Of a stretch of 64,000 bases of DNA, positions 50,876 through 61,590 are shown piece after piece. Below the pieces are notes generated by a model that saw only the letters and a list, made by a program, of their open reading frames with translations, was not told the origin of the DNA and did not search any database. The position numbers were made by a program, and so were the translations under genes. Where the stretch lies: contig NC_089766.1 in assembly GCF_040412425.1 (NCBI RefSeq), positions 50,527,297 to 50,591,296 on the forward strand, given 5' to 3'. The stretch is from Macrobrachium rosenbergii. Its lineage: Eukaryota > Arthropoda > Malacostraca > Decapoda > Palaemonidae. The stretch's first letter is position 1, and each line of letters opens with the position of its first letter.

Positions 50876-51075
50876 CAGTGGCGCATTGTAGGCATTACCA
50901 AAGATTGTTTGCAGCGTCCCTTCTGCGCTAGATGCACCCAGTTTTCATTCTTTCACTACTTTACCTCTTTCTCCGCCTACTTTCTCGCTGTCCAACCACT
51001 CCAACTCCCTCTTATCACTGTCTTATACGCTGAATGGCTGGAAGTGCCCACCCAGTGATTGGCTCTCTCTGTAGC
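50876..51075 (+). mobile_element. Repeat A copy 14, strongly diverged
   Basis: Retains GCATTGTAGGCATTACCAAA, GCAGCGTCCCTTCTG, a pyrimidine-rich middle, and a CGCTGAATGGCTGGAAGTGC end. Confidence 0.7.
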
Positions 51076-51377
51076 CAAATTTTCATAACTCAGTCAGTCA
51101 TTAAACTTCCAAAGGTATTATATGAAAACTATTTCAATCTGTGCAATATTACGAAAACTAGATATTATGAAAATGTCTGACTTTTGTGAAATCGGCGTTA
51201 AGCCTTTTGATAAGAAATAAAAATTCGTTTATCTAATGAATTTTTAAATGCCCAGAAAGTCTTACATGTAATATAATTTGATATTATGGCTAAGATTGAA
51301 TCCTCATCATCTTTGTTCAACAGGTTTCTCTTAGTCTGCCCTAATGATGCAATTGTGCTGTTATGTTTGACCACGAT

Positions 51378-51672
51378 AACCCCGTTGGGGGTAATGCCGT
51401 CAGTGCACCTCACGGGGTGCTCTGTAGGCATTACTAGAGTTCTTTGCAGTGTCCCTTCGGCCCCTAGCTGCAACCCCTTTTACTGTACCTCCATTCATAT
51501 TATCTTCCATCTTGTTATCCAACGTCTTATAACAGTTATTTCATAGTGCAACTACGAGGTTTCCCTCCCGTTACACCTTTCAGACCTACCTACTCTCAAT
51601 TTCCTTTCCAGCGCTGAATAACCTCATAGGTCCCAGTGCTTGACCTTTGATCTTAACCCTTAACTCTATATT
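51378..51672 (+). mobile_element. Repeat A copy 15
   Basis: ACCCCGTTGGGGGTAATGCC start, GTGCACCTCACGGGGTGCTC, CTTCGGCCCCTAGCTGCAAC, CAGCGCTGAATAACCTCATA, and a TAACTCTATATTCAATTCAA tail. Confidence 0.9.
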
Positions 51673-52021
51673 CAATTCAATTCAGTTGATCAAGGTAAGT
51701 CAGCCTATTCGGTTTTTCTCGTCCTTCCTCTGATACCCGGAGATTAAACCGATTGCCGGTTAGGGGCGCATGCCATTTGGGCTCTTATGGGGACTGAAAA
51801 ATATTACAGATGCGCACAGAATTTAGTTACATTTTTGTGCATTCCGATTGAAGAAGTATAGAGAAGGCTTATTGCGTTGCAAATTACATGTCACCAGAAT
51901 CACTTGCTCTGTTTCTCCGAGTATCAGTACCTTCAGCTGAGGCAAGACGTAGGATCCTACAAACTGCCCAAAGTTATTTCAGGCTCATAAGAGCAAGCAG
52001 TCTTCTTCAGTCCACACAGCA

Positions 52022-52280
52022 GTACCTTGGGCTCAGGTCGGTAGAGTTCTCGTCTAGCACTCTGCTGAGCCCGCGTTCGATTCTCCGGTCGGCCAATGAA
52101 GAATTAGAGGAATTTATTTCTGGTGATAGAAATTCATGTCTCGGTATAATGTGGTTCGGATTCCACAATATTTAAGCTGTAGGTCCCGTTGCTAGGTAAC
52201 CAATTGGTTCTTAGCAACGTAAAATAAATCTGTTAATCAGCTCCTCAGTGATCTGGTTAAACTAGGTATATTTTTTTTTC
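52022..52280 (+). mobile_element. SINE-D copy 2 (tRNA-derived)
   Basis: tRNA-like head with GGTCGGTAGAGTTCTCGTCT and B-box GCGTTCGATTCTCC. Body GAATTTATTTCTGGTGATAG, GTATAATGTGGTTCGGATTC, AGCTGTAGGTCCCGTTGCTA and GGTAACCAATTGGTTCTTAG; 3' tail GGTTAAACTAGGTATA running into oligo-T. Opposite orientation to copy 1. Confidence 0.88.
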
Positions 52281-52883
52281 TGGAATAATATGCCAAAAAT
52301 TGGATTTGCTTCTGTGTATTACGTTTTTCGTGGGCAGATTTCCGTCGAAGCCCTATTTTCAAATGATTTATGGTTAATAAATAAAATTTGAACGCCCCCC
52401 CCCGCTTCCGCCATTAGATTTTTTCTGTCATCATAATCCATTACCGCTCTCCCTAGTAGCCTATAGCCTGTTGCAAATTTCGGTCATTTTCACGGACCAT
52501 CCATCCAAATATTCGTCAAACTCTGCCCTGCTCACCCCTCACTGATTAGAGGACCAGCGAAAGTAACAGCCGTCGGCTTTTGACCTTACGATGACCAACT
52601 GCCGTTCGCTGCAGTCTCTAGGGACTGTTGCGGGTCTCACCACGTGCGACTGGAAGCCGCAAACCTCCGCCAAGGCTGAGCATTCCGCTCTCAAAAGATT
52701 CCTCCTATCCGAAAGTGACATTCCTGCTTCTCCCCAAAAATAATCCGTTGTTGCCAGTGCTAAGGCTCGCCTTTAGCAAGTTGCAGTTTGAATCCACATA
52801 TATAATTTTTCGCTGTCCTGCTAACAATATAATTTTTCGCTGTCCTGCTAACAAACAGACAAACGTAACCTGCTTGTTAGATA

Positions 52884-52884
<1 letters not shown>
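52281..52884. other. No gene; 27-bp tandem duplication
   Basis: A two-copy tandem duplication of ATAATTTTTCGCTGTCCTGC plus TAACA lies at about 52801-52853. The rest is single-copy-looking. Confidence 0.5.
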
Positions 52885-52941
<57 letters not shown>

Positions 52942-53274
52942 AAGACGAACCCTATTCATATGGAACAAGCCCACCAAAGGGGCCATCGACTTGAAATTCA
53001 AGCTTCCATAGAATATAAAGGTGTTCATTAGGAAGAAGTAAGAGGAGGTAAAGGGAAATAGAGAAAGAAGAGGATATCACTCATTAAAAAAGGAAAAATA
53101 ATAAATTAATAAATAGATAAAAATGTATTCAATTGAAAGGAGAATAGCATTAGGGTAGCAATGCATTGCATCTTCGCTTGAACTTCTGAAGTTCCAACAG
53201 CACGACATCCTCAGTATAGGAGGCTGTTCCACAGTCCAATGGTGTGAGGAATAAAGGGCCTCTGGAACTTGCAG
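52885..53274 (-). mobile_element. LINE-X copy, truncated, with (ATT)n
   Basis: (ATT)n at 52885-52938, then the complemented LINE-X 3' UTR (AAGCTTGAATTTCAAGTCGA, GGGCTTGTTCCATATGAATA) and the ORF2 tail end on the minus strand (FQRPFIPHTIGLWNSL-like, followed by a LQKFKRRCNAL equivalent), truncated near 53274. A few codons are deleted between the two blocks. Confidence 0.8.
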
Positions 53275-53349
53275 TACTCCATCGTTTATCTTTCCTTCGT
53301 GGCATTGACTTTATTTAAGTATTCATCACGTTCCATATTTTCGTGATTC

Positions 53350-53523
<174 letters not shown>

Positions 53524-54304
53524 TATGCATTACAGTTTTGATATATTCTCAATAACCAGCCCAGCACACTGTATAATACCTGGTGTGAAGGCTATCTACC
53601 TGGCAAAATGATAGATCTTTGAAGAAAAATGTGAAAGCAGATTTAAAGGGTAATGCAAGCAAAAAATAATTTGAAAGAACAAAAATAGCAATGCAACTGC
53701 AAGAGAATTTGCCCTGATAAATGATTTTAGGGGAGATTTATGAAAAGATCATATTCCTCTGATTAAACTGAAAATGTCCGTCATCCTTTCAATCCTCGTG
53801 TATGGTGTAAATAAAAAAATTAAAAATCCGCACGTGTGTCACAGCAATTAACCAGGTGTTCACACCCACACGCTGATTCATAAATGCGTTGCAAGTGAAC
53901 TTTTATGTCATCACCTGTTCATTCTTGGACCGTGTTGGGTCCTGAAATCGTCCCCTCGAGGAGATGGGTCATTGGTCACCATTGAACTTTCGTACTTCTT
54001 ATTACTTGTAAATGATAACCAACCCAGCATTATAGCTAGTTTGAATATTATTTACCAACCAAAATAACAGAACCTTGAAAAAAAATGTGGAAGCGGATTC
54101 AAATGGTGATTTTCAGCAAAGAAATATTTTCTGAGCACAAAAATAACAACTAAATAGCTGATGAATAGTTTTTGAAGACTCAAGTTCTTGTAAGGTACAC
54201 GGGAAAAACACTGGCTTGCTGAAATACGGGTATGTTTCCCCGTAGAGTTCTGTACTTGCTCCGAAGATGCTAATGAGAGGAGTTTGAAGTTATGAGTTGT
54301 TTAT
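53524..54304. repeat. Diverged direct duplication in unique sequence
   Basis: Segments at about 53551-53705 and 54013-54165 share an order of motifs: ATAACCA(G/A)CCCAGCA, TACC(T/A).., ATAG/ACAGA..CTTGAA(G/A)AAAAATGTG, AAGC(A/G)GATT and ACAAAAATA. An old duplication with ~460 bp spacing. No gene recognised. Confidence 0.55.
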
Positions 54305-54327
54305 AAAATACATTATTATTATTATTA

Positions 54328-54369
<42 letters not shown>

Positions 54370-54400
54370 ATTTTATCTGAAAACTGGATTATCTTATTAA

Positions 54401-54440
<40 letters not shown>

Positions 54441-54462
54441 TTCATATCTGAGAACATGGTGA

Positions 54463-54507
<45 letters not shown>

Positions 54508-54530
54508 CTGAGAACTGGGTGACATTGCCA
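54305..54530. repeat. (ATT)n composite with a repeated short spacer
   Basis: Three (ATT)n arrays are separated by related spacers, (T)ATCTGAAAACTGGATTATCT, ATCTGAGAACATGGTGACAT and ATCTGAGAACTGGGTGACAT. Confidence 0.9.
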
Positions 54531-54639
54531 GAAACAGCAGACCTCCTTCGCTCGGACGTAAACAGGAAAGCGAAATCAAATCGACAGTTCCGTCTATTCT
54601 GTTGCCATTATGACATGATTTGCTCGAGCTCCTCCCACC

Positions 54640-55060
<421 letters not shown>

Positions 55061-55218
55061 ATATATGTGTGTGTGTATGCATATATATTTTCATATATGT
55101 ATAAGATATATAAGTACAGAAAATATCAGGTCCACCAAAAAAAATTATGTATGTATATATACAGTATATATATATATTATATATAAAGTGAAAAAAAAGA
55201 AAAAAAAAGTGCCCGAAC

Positions 55219-55401
55219 ATGGCGGTCTCTTCGACGACGAACGTTATTCAATTAGCGATGCGAAACTGTACTTTTCGCCCATTGTCCACCGGAGGAGTCA
55301 CCGAGGAATTTCGCCCCAACGGCGAATGGAGCCGGGCAACGGCGGCGGCGGCGGTTTCGGGAGCCAGGGAGAAAAAAAAGAGAGAGAGATTGTCTCAGTA
55401 A
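55219..55401 (+). other. Small GC-rich ORF with strong start context; unproven
   Basis: The first ATG sits in GAACATGGCG (A at -3, G at +4, a favourable Kozak context) just after an oligo-A stretch. The frame encodes 60 residues starting [16 protein letters not shown] and ending in [19 protein letters not shown]. The region 55200-55380 is CpG-richer than its AT-rich surroundings. I recognise no homologue; it could be a first coding exon or chance. Confidence 0.2.
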
Positions 55402-55683
55402 ACAAATGACTGCTGCCCTTCTCCGAAATGAAGATGGGGACATCATTATCTCCTCGATGGAGCGGAGATAAACGACCGGGTCTTGCCAAAATGCTGAATG
55501 GTTATTTCTGTTGTCTCGAAGGGCATCTCGCTGCCCTGCCGCTGGAAGGAGTTTATTGGCATGCCCGGGGAGGAGGGTATGCAGGTGGAGGTTGGTACAA
55601 GGCACGGAGCGAAAAGAGGAGAAGGGTGTCGATGGAGGAGTGAAAAGTTAACGAACACTATTAAAATATAGAGTTAAGCAGAT

Positions 55684-55687
55684 GTAA

Positions 55688-55725
<38 letters not shown>
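55684..55725. repeat. (AAT)n microsatellite
   Basis: About 13 units with AAC interruptions at the end. Confidence 0.95.
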
Positions 55726-55727
<2 letters not shown>

Positions 55728-55778
55728 TAACAACGTTTTAATTCAGCAAATAGAGAGTGCAGACATATTTTCAAACAA

Positions 55779-56148
55779 GTAAAAAATGAGCCGAAGTTTC
55801 TTCGGCGCTTTCGAGTTTTCTGTACAGCATATAATCAAGGCCACCGAAAACAGATCTATCTTTCGGTGGTCTCAGTATAATGCCGTATGGGCTGCGGCCC
55901 ATGAAACTTTAACCACGACCTGGTGGTGGCCCGTTCTATATCTTTGCCAGACGCACGATTATGGCTAACTTTAACCTTAAATAAAATTAAAATTACTCGG
56001 GCTAGAGGGCTGCAATTTGGTATGTTTGATGATTGGAGGGTGGATGATCAACATACCGATTTGAAGCCTTCTAGCCTAAGGAGTTTTTAAGATCTGAGGG
56101 CGGACAGACAAAGCCGGCACAATAGTTTTCTTTTCAGAAAACTAAAAA
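55779..56148 (+). mobile_element. Repeat M copy 10
   Basis: AAGTAAAAAATGAGCCGAAG start, CACCGAAAACAGATCTATCT hairpin, GGGCTAGAGGGCTGCAATTT stem with a decayed second arm (CGATTTGAAGCCTTCTAGCC), and the AGTTTTCTTTTCAGAAAACT terminal palindrome. Confidence 0.9.
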
Positions 56149-56432
56149 CCGTAATAAAATTTTAATATTACTAATAACCAAGTACTACTACTACTACTCC
56201 TACTAATGATGATGATGATAATAATAATAGTAGCACTCTGTTTCATCGTCAAGCCCCTCTTTTAAAAATGCTCAGTAAGATTCTTCTTATTTTGTTTCAA
56301 GTAAATTCTTACATAGCGCTTCAGCCTAGCATCCAAGGAAAGTAGTGTAAAAGAATTAATAGCAGTTTTGTTAATTAATCAATAAGCACACGCGCGCTCA
56401 CACACACACATATATATAAATTTACTTTATAT

Positions 56433-56444
56433 ATGTATATATAT

Positions 56445-56491
<47 letters not shown>

Positions 56492-56505
56492 TATATATAT
56501 ATATT

Positions 56506-56585
<80 letters not shown>
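56433..56585. repeat. (TA)n microsatellite
   Basis: TA array with several single-base interruptions. Confidence 0.97.
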
Positions 56586-56587
<2 letters not shown>

Positions 56588-56917
56588 GTGTGTTTATGTA
56601 TATTATGTGCCTCAATATAGGTGAAAGTTCGTTGTAATTGAAGGACCCAGCGAATCTTAACCCTCCCACCCCCACATGCCCCAATATCTTTTCGTCGATA
56701 GGGACCGCAGTGGGATCTGGAAGGCCCGTTGTGAAAGGAGGGTGGGGGGGGGTCGCAAGAGAGAAAGAAGGAAATCGGGAGACGGGGACAATCTAATGCG
56801 CCTTCCTGTTTCCCCCCACCCCGCCCCCAACCCTCCATCCTCTCCTCCCACAGTTATCTTGGCATATCTGCGGCAGGTATTTCGCCAACTGGATGACGAA
56901 GGCACACACTCACTTAC
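56586..56917. other. GC-rich unique stretch
   Basis: C-rich and G-rich patches, e.g. a G run at 56742-56752. Overlapping small ORFs on both strands, none recognised. If the exon at 56918 is real, this would be the start of its intron. Confidence 0.4.
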
Positions 56918-57180
56918 CTGAATTCCACCTCGGCGCCTCTCGAATTAGCATTTTATTGGGCGACGGTGGGGAGGCGGTTGGACAAGAACGAGAAGAAGAT
57001 GAAGGAAAAGTTAGCAAAAACGGTTAGCGGTCATCTGTCACATCGATCTCATTCGCTTCCGTGACATTCCTTCGCTAATCAAAGAATGCTGAGGTTATCT
57101 TGCGGGTATACGTATCCCTGGGTAGCGGACTTATAGGGTGGCTTCTTCGTTCGCGCATGCGCCAGTCGTTTTCAAAGACC
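56918..57180 (-). other. Candidate first exon and promoter (minus strand)
   Basis: On the minus strand the sequence reads ...GGTGGAATTCAG|GTAAGTGAGT at 56918/56917, a near-perfect 5' splice site. Upstream (57152-57163 on this strand) is the palindrome GCGCATGCGC, similar to the NRF-1 promoter motif. The interval contains more CpGs than the flanks and no simple repeats. No long coding frame is seen, so it would be a mostly untranslated first exon. Support is motif-level only. Confidence 0.25.
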
Positions 57181-57296
57181 TTTCGGTAGAATTTCCGGTT
57201 ATAGCTTCAACTTTACGGGGTTTGTAACATATGTACATTTTTTCGCGAACTTCTTAATTGTCTATGTCTCGTCTTTTCACGCGCACTAGATTGGTT

Positions 57297-57323
57297 TAAG
57301 AATATGTCTGGAACTGTTAAGGA

Positions 57324-57400
<77 letters not shown>

Positions 57401-57504
57401 TGAAAAGCTGGGAAACATAATACCTAAGTATTTTAGTTATGCTGTATTTTAGACATTATGGTTTAGGGTTAAGAATGTCTGGAACTGTTTGAGAATTATT
57501 ATTA

Positions 57505-57540
<36 letters not shown>

Positions 57541-57600
57541 GAAAAACTGGGAAATATAATACTCAAGTGTTTTAATTATATATTAGACATTTTAAATGCC
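57297..57600. repeat. Two-copy composite with (ATT)n
   Basis: GAATATGTCTGGAACTGTTA, (ATT)n, GAAAAGCTGGGAAACATAAT, TTTTAGTTAT and ATTTTAGACATT are repeated once with small changes. Arrays lie at about 57327-57398 and 57497-57540. Confidence 0.93.
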
Positions 57601-57862
57601 CTCAAAATTTAAGTCCACGGGATAACACTTCCTTTATGAAGACGCTTGAAAATGAAATATTCAAACTTCATTCTGCAGAACATTTGTATTTACTAACGAT
57701 GCAAATCGAATTTATATATGTGAGAAATTTCCAGTACCAAGATAAAGAATGCTAATCCTACAAATCAAATGCTCTATATTGTAATGAAGCTCTTGAATGA
57801 GATGGCCGCGTTAAGTACATCGCTGATGACTGGAAGATGAGTATGACAATGTTTGCCCCTTA

Positions 57863-58168
57863 GTAGGGGAGGCAGGGCCGTCAGTGCACCTCATGCTGCG
57901 CACTGTAGGCATTACTTAAAGGCTCTTTGCAGCGTCCCTTCGGCACTTAGCTGCAGCCTCTTTCATTCATTTTACTGTACCTCCGTTTATATTATCTTTC
58001 TTCCATCTTACTTTCCACCCTCTACTAACAATAGTTTCATAACGCAACTGCGAGGTTTTTTTCCTGTTACTCTTTTCAAACCTTTTTTACTGTCAACTTC
58101 CCTTTCAGCGCTGAATGACCCCACAGGTCCCAGTGCTTGGCCTTTGGCCTAAATTATATATTTTATTC
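57863..58168 (+). mobile_element. Repeat A copy 16
   Basis: TTAGTAGGGGAGGCAGGGCC start, GTGCACCTCATGCTGCGCAC, CTTCGGCACTTAGCTGCAGC, CAGCGCTGAATGACCCCACA and CTAAATTATATATTTTATTC tail. Confidence 0.9.
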
Positions 58169-58549
58169 TATTCATATTTCGGTTATTGCCTCCAGGAGTT
58201 GAATTGAGACTATGGCCTTTCCATTCTAAAAATAATAAAAAATCCAAAAATAGATTTGTCAACTCTGATCTTTTAATGTTTAACAGAATTATCACATCTC
58301 CTGTGACAAAGCTGTAAGGGAAATCTTCTTGAATGATGAACCTCTAAAATCTTATTGACAAAGGCATTGTGACTCAGCGAGGTAAAGGCAAATGTTGCTT
58401 TACTCACTGTGACTATATATAAGTCGCTCCCTTCGCCTTTTTCCAACACAGCTGTCCAACTTCTTCAACTTGACACTGCTTCAGTTTTCACCTCTCACTA
58501 GAATCTAAAACTTGTTACTTTGTGGTTTTGCTGAATTGACATTGCTACA

Positions 58550-58599
<50 letters not shown>

Positions 58600-59039
58600 T
58601 TTTCAACTTTGTCAGTTCCATCTGCGGATTCAGGAATTCATATATTCCTGCCTCTTATATACGCGTTATCGCCCGTTATATTTAGCTTATTCTCCTCGTT
58701 GCTGCATGGTGATCTGTTATCCTACGTCCCAGCTATCACCAGTAGACATTTTATCATAACAGTACTCAATGCCTTCTATTGTTTTTTTTTTTAACTTTAT
58801 GCTCTTCGTCTCCTAATTCTTCTCTGCTAGCAGAGAATGCAGGGGAACACTGACATGTCAAAGAAGATATATGTGAATATCCAAAATGCAAACAAGAGTG
58901 AAAATGTCAAGTTTTTTAAATAAACTAGTTAGGAAATTTTGCCAGAATATTCAACCTTTTCGGTTTATCCTGCCATTAATTTCTTTTTTTAGAAAATTAC
59001 AATTTTTAGATACAACAGTAATTTTATCAAGAAAAAATT
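58169..59039. other. No gene; (AAT)n at 58551-58598
   Basis: AT-rich. Only small ORFs, none recognised. Confidence 0.5.
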
Positions 59040-59593
59040 GCCTTCTGGCGAACTTTTGAGGTATTTGAAGTCAGTAGTTTGGTTAAAGGTCTCTTCTTTT
59101 TAGTTTTCTTTAAAAGAAAACTATTATGGAGATGGCTATTTGTCTGTCCGTCCGCCCTCAGATCTTAAAAACTGCTGAGGCTAGAGGGCTGTAAACTGGT
59201 ATGTTCATCCTCCACCGTCCAATCATCAAACATACCAGATTGCAGCCCTCTAGCCTTAGTATTTTTTTTTTTTTAATGTTAAAGTTAGCCATGATCGTAC
59301 TTCTGGCACCGCTACAGGTGCCAACAACACAGGCCACCACCGGGCCGTGGCTGAGAGTTTCATACAGCATTATACGCTGTACGGAAGACTCTATTGCGCC
59401 TAAGAAACTTCGGCGCATATTTTACTTTTTTTCCAGAAATCAGCAATTTATTTTATCGAGACAGAGAGATTCAAAGTCAAATTCTTTATTCCATTAAAAT
59501 TAAATAAACTCTTTCTTGAGTAACACAGGTCTATTCATAGTTTTATAGTTTTCATAATAAACAGTATTCATCATCACAGGACCTGCAACCAGT

Positions 59594-59650
<57 letters not shown>

Positions 59651-59728
59651 CCTTCTGGCGAGCCTCTGAGGTGTTTGAATTCAGTAGTTAGGTTAAAATT
59701 CCTAATAATGGTCTCTTCTTCTCTTCTT
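59040..59728. repeat. Direct duplication flanking Repeat M and (GA)n
   Basis: A block with GCCTTCTGGCGAACTTTTGA, GTATTTGAAGTCAGTAGTTT, GGTTAAA and GGTCTCTTCTTTT at about 59040-59102 recurs at 59648-59728 with small differences. Between the copies lie Repeat M copy 11 and (GA)n at 59599-59645. Confidence 0.85.
59102..59428 (-). mobile_element. Repeat M copy 11
   Basis: Begins TTAGTTTTCTTTAAAAGAAA, keeps the terminal palindrome and both stem arms (GGCTAGAGGGCTGTAAACTG and AGATTGCAGCCCTCTAGCCT), lacks the AGATCT hairpin, and ends AACTTCGGCGCATATTTTAC. Confidence 0.9.
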
Positions 59729-59908
59729 TTTTCTAGAGACGGGGAAAAGAGAAGTGGAGGTGTGAAAAGGTCTTCCGTCTCTCGGGAAGTAATGACACGC
59801 CTGGGATTAAATTGAGGTCATTATGGCATTGGGTCCTTTCTGGGTGGATCCTAATAGCCATTTTATTTTCCTGTCCTTCCTTATAATCGTAGAATTCCAT
59901 TCTATTTC

Positions 59909-60190
59909 TGCCGTCACTGCACCTCACTTTGTGCACTGTAGGCATTAGTTAAGGGTCTTTGCAGCGTCCCTTCGGCCTCTAGCTTCAACCTTGCTCATTT
60001 ATTTTACTGTACCTCCGTTCATATTCTCTGACTTCCCACCCTTTCTAAAACTTGTTTCCTAGTGGAACTGCGAGGTTTTCCTCCTGTTACACCTTTCAGA
60101 CCTTACTGACAATTTTTCTTTCATCGATGAATGACCGCACAGGTCCCAGAATTTGGCGTTTGGCCTAAATTCTATATTCTATTCTGTTCT
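59909..60190 (+). mobile_element. Repeat A copy 17
   Basis: Starts at CTGCCGTCACTGCACCTCAC, lacking the G-rich 5' end. Then CTTCGGCCTCTAGCTTCAAC, TCATCGATGAATGACCGCAC and a CTAAATTCTATATTCTATTC tail. Confidence 0.88.
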
Positions 60191-60292
60191 TCTATTCTAC
60201 ATTATATTCCTGTTCAGTTCCATCCTGAATCTTCATTTTTTTTTTTTTGTAGTTCTTCAAAAATGTATCACCTATTTATCTAAATGTCTGTC

Positions 60293-60296
<4 letters not shown>

Positions 60297-60359
<63 letters not shown>

Positions 60360-60360
60360 T
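60297..60360. repeat. (ATT)n microsatellite
   Basis: About 21 units. Confidence 0.97.
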
Positions 60361-60873
60361 ATAGAAAAACATAGAAGAAAGAAAGACGAATAACTCTTTA
60401 GGAAGTTTCTACCGAACAACATGCATTACGGAGCAAAAGAAACATTTGCTTACAGTTTTCCATGACGCACGGTTTATGCATTTCTTCCATCAACAAGTCT
60501 TGATTGATTTTCGAGACAACGCCTCTCCGAGAGACAGTCCAAGAAAAGAACGCAGCGGGCTACAGTGACACCTTGATGTACCCTATCTGTTTTTTTTTTT
60601 TTTCGTTCTTCTGTATTTTCATATTTTATCGTGACTTACTTTTGTCATGCTTTATTCTCATCTTCTCTTAGTGCTGATGTTCTGTACTGTTGACGGTACT
60701 TGTTCATTGAGTTGTATTTGGTGTGTCTCCTAAAAGTGGGCGGATGTTGTGGATAATAATATTTGATGAATCTAATAATAAAACTTTTCAACATTTTATA
60801 GTTTTCGCAGTTTGGAAAAACTCATTCTGCTTGGCCAGTACCAAAGCAGTTTGAGAAGTATTCCTGTTTTGCG

Positions 60874-60875
<2 letters not shown>
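60361..60875. other. Nothing recognised
   Basis: AT-rich single-copy-looking sequence with an oligo-T run near 60591-60603. Confidence 0.5.
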
Positions 60876-60936
<61 letters not shown>

Positions 60937-61084
60937 TTTTTTTAGTAAGTGAGATCTCCTCTTTCTGTATTTCCCTTTACCTTCTCTTACTTCCTAATGA
61001 GCATCATATTCCTTGGGAGCTTGAATTTCAAGTCAGTGGCCCCTTTGGTGGGCTTGTTCTATACGAATAGGGTTCATCTTCTGG

Positions 61085-61170
<86 letters not shown>
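60876..61170 (+). mobile_element. LINE-X 3' UTR fragment between triplet arrays
   Basis: (ATT)n at 60876-60935, then LINE-X 3' UTR from TTTTTTTTAGTAAGTGAGAT through TTCAAGTCAGTGGCCCCTTT and GGTTCATCTTCTGGATAATA, ending in (AAT)n at 61086-61170. No ORF2 portion is present. The poly-Asn frame is array translation. Confidence 0.85.
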
Positions 61171-61171
<1 letters not shown>

Positions 61172-61368
61172 TATATCAGGTGCACAGTAATATTCAATGA
61201 TGAACTATATTAATTTTATAAAAACGTTACAAGAGCTTTCGAACCCTGTCCTGGTTTCATTTTCGATTAGGCTGAAGATGAACCCAGCACAGGGTTCGAA
61301 AGTTCTTGTAACGTTTTTATAAAATCAACATAATTCATCACTAAATATTATTGTGGACCTGATATACA
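61171..61368. repeat. Inverted repeat, ~90-bp arms
   Basis: The left arm (GTATATCAGGTGCACAGTAA, TTATAAAAACGTTACAAGAG, CTTTCGAACCCTGTCCTGG) and the right arm (CACAGGGTTCGAAAGTTCTT, GTAACGTTTTTATAAAATCA, GTGGACCTGATATAC) are complementary with few mismatches around a ~20-bp loop. Bordered by (AAT)n on the left and, after ~35 bp, on the right. Confidence 0.9.
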
Positions 61369-61403
61369 GCATATCCCGTTCTCGATCTGGAGGAGAAAGA
61401 CCT

Positions 61404-61487
61404 AATAATAATAATAATAATAATAATAATAGTAATAATAATAATAATAGTATTATTATTATTATTAATATTATTATTATTATTTAT

Positions 61488-61545
<58 letters not shown>
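61404..61545. repeat. (AAT)n/(ATT)n switching array
   Basis: (AAT)n passes into (ATT)n, back to (AAT)n and again to (ATT)n. The phase changes make it self-complementary. Confidence 0.95.
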
Positions 61546-61590
61546 CAGTAGATGAAACCTATTCATATGGGGCAAGCCCACGGGGCCATT
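61546..61590 (-). mobile_element. LINE-X tail fragment (about 45 bp)
   Basis: CAGTAGATGAAACCTATTCA and TATGGGGCAAGCCCAC are the complement of the last bases of the LINE-X 3' UTR. Confidence 0.7.
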
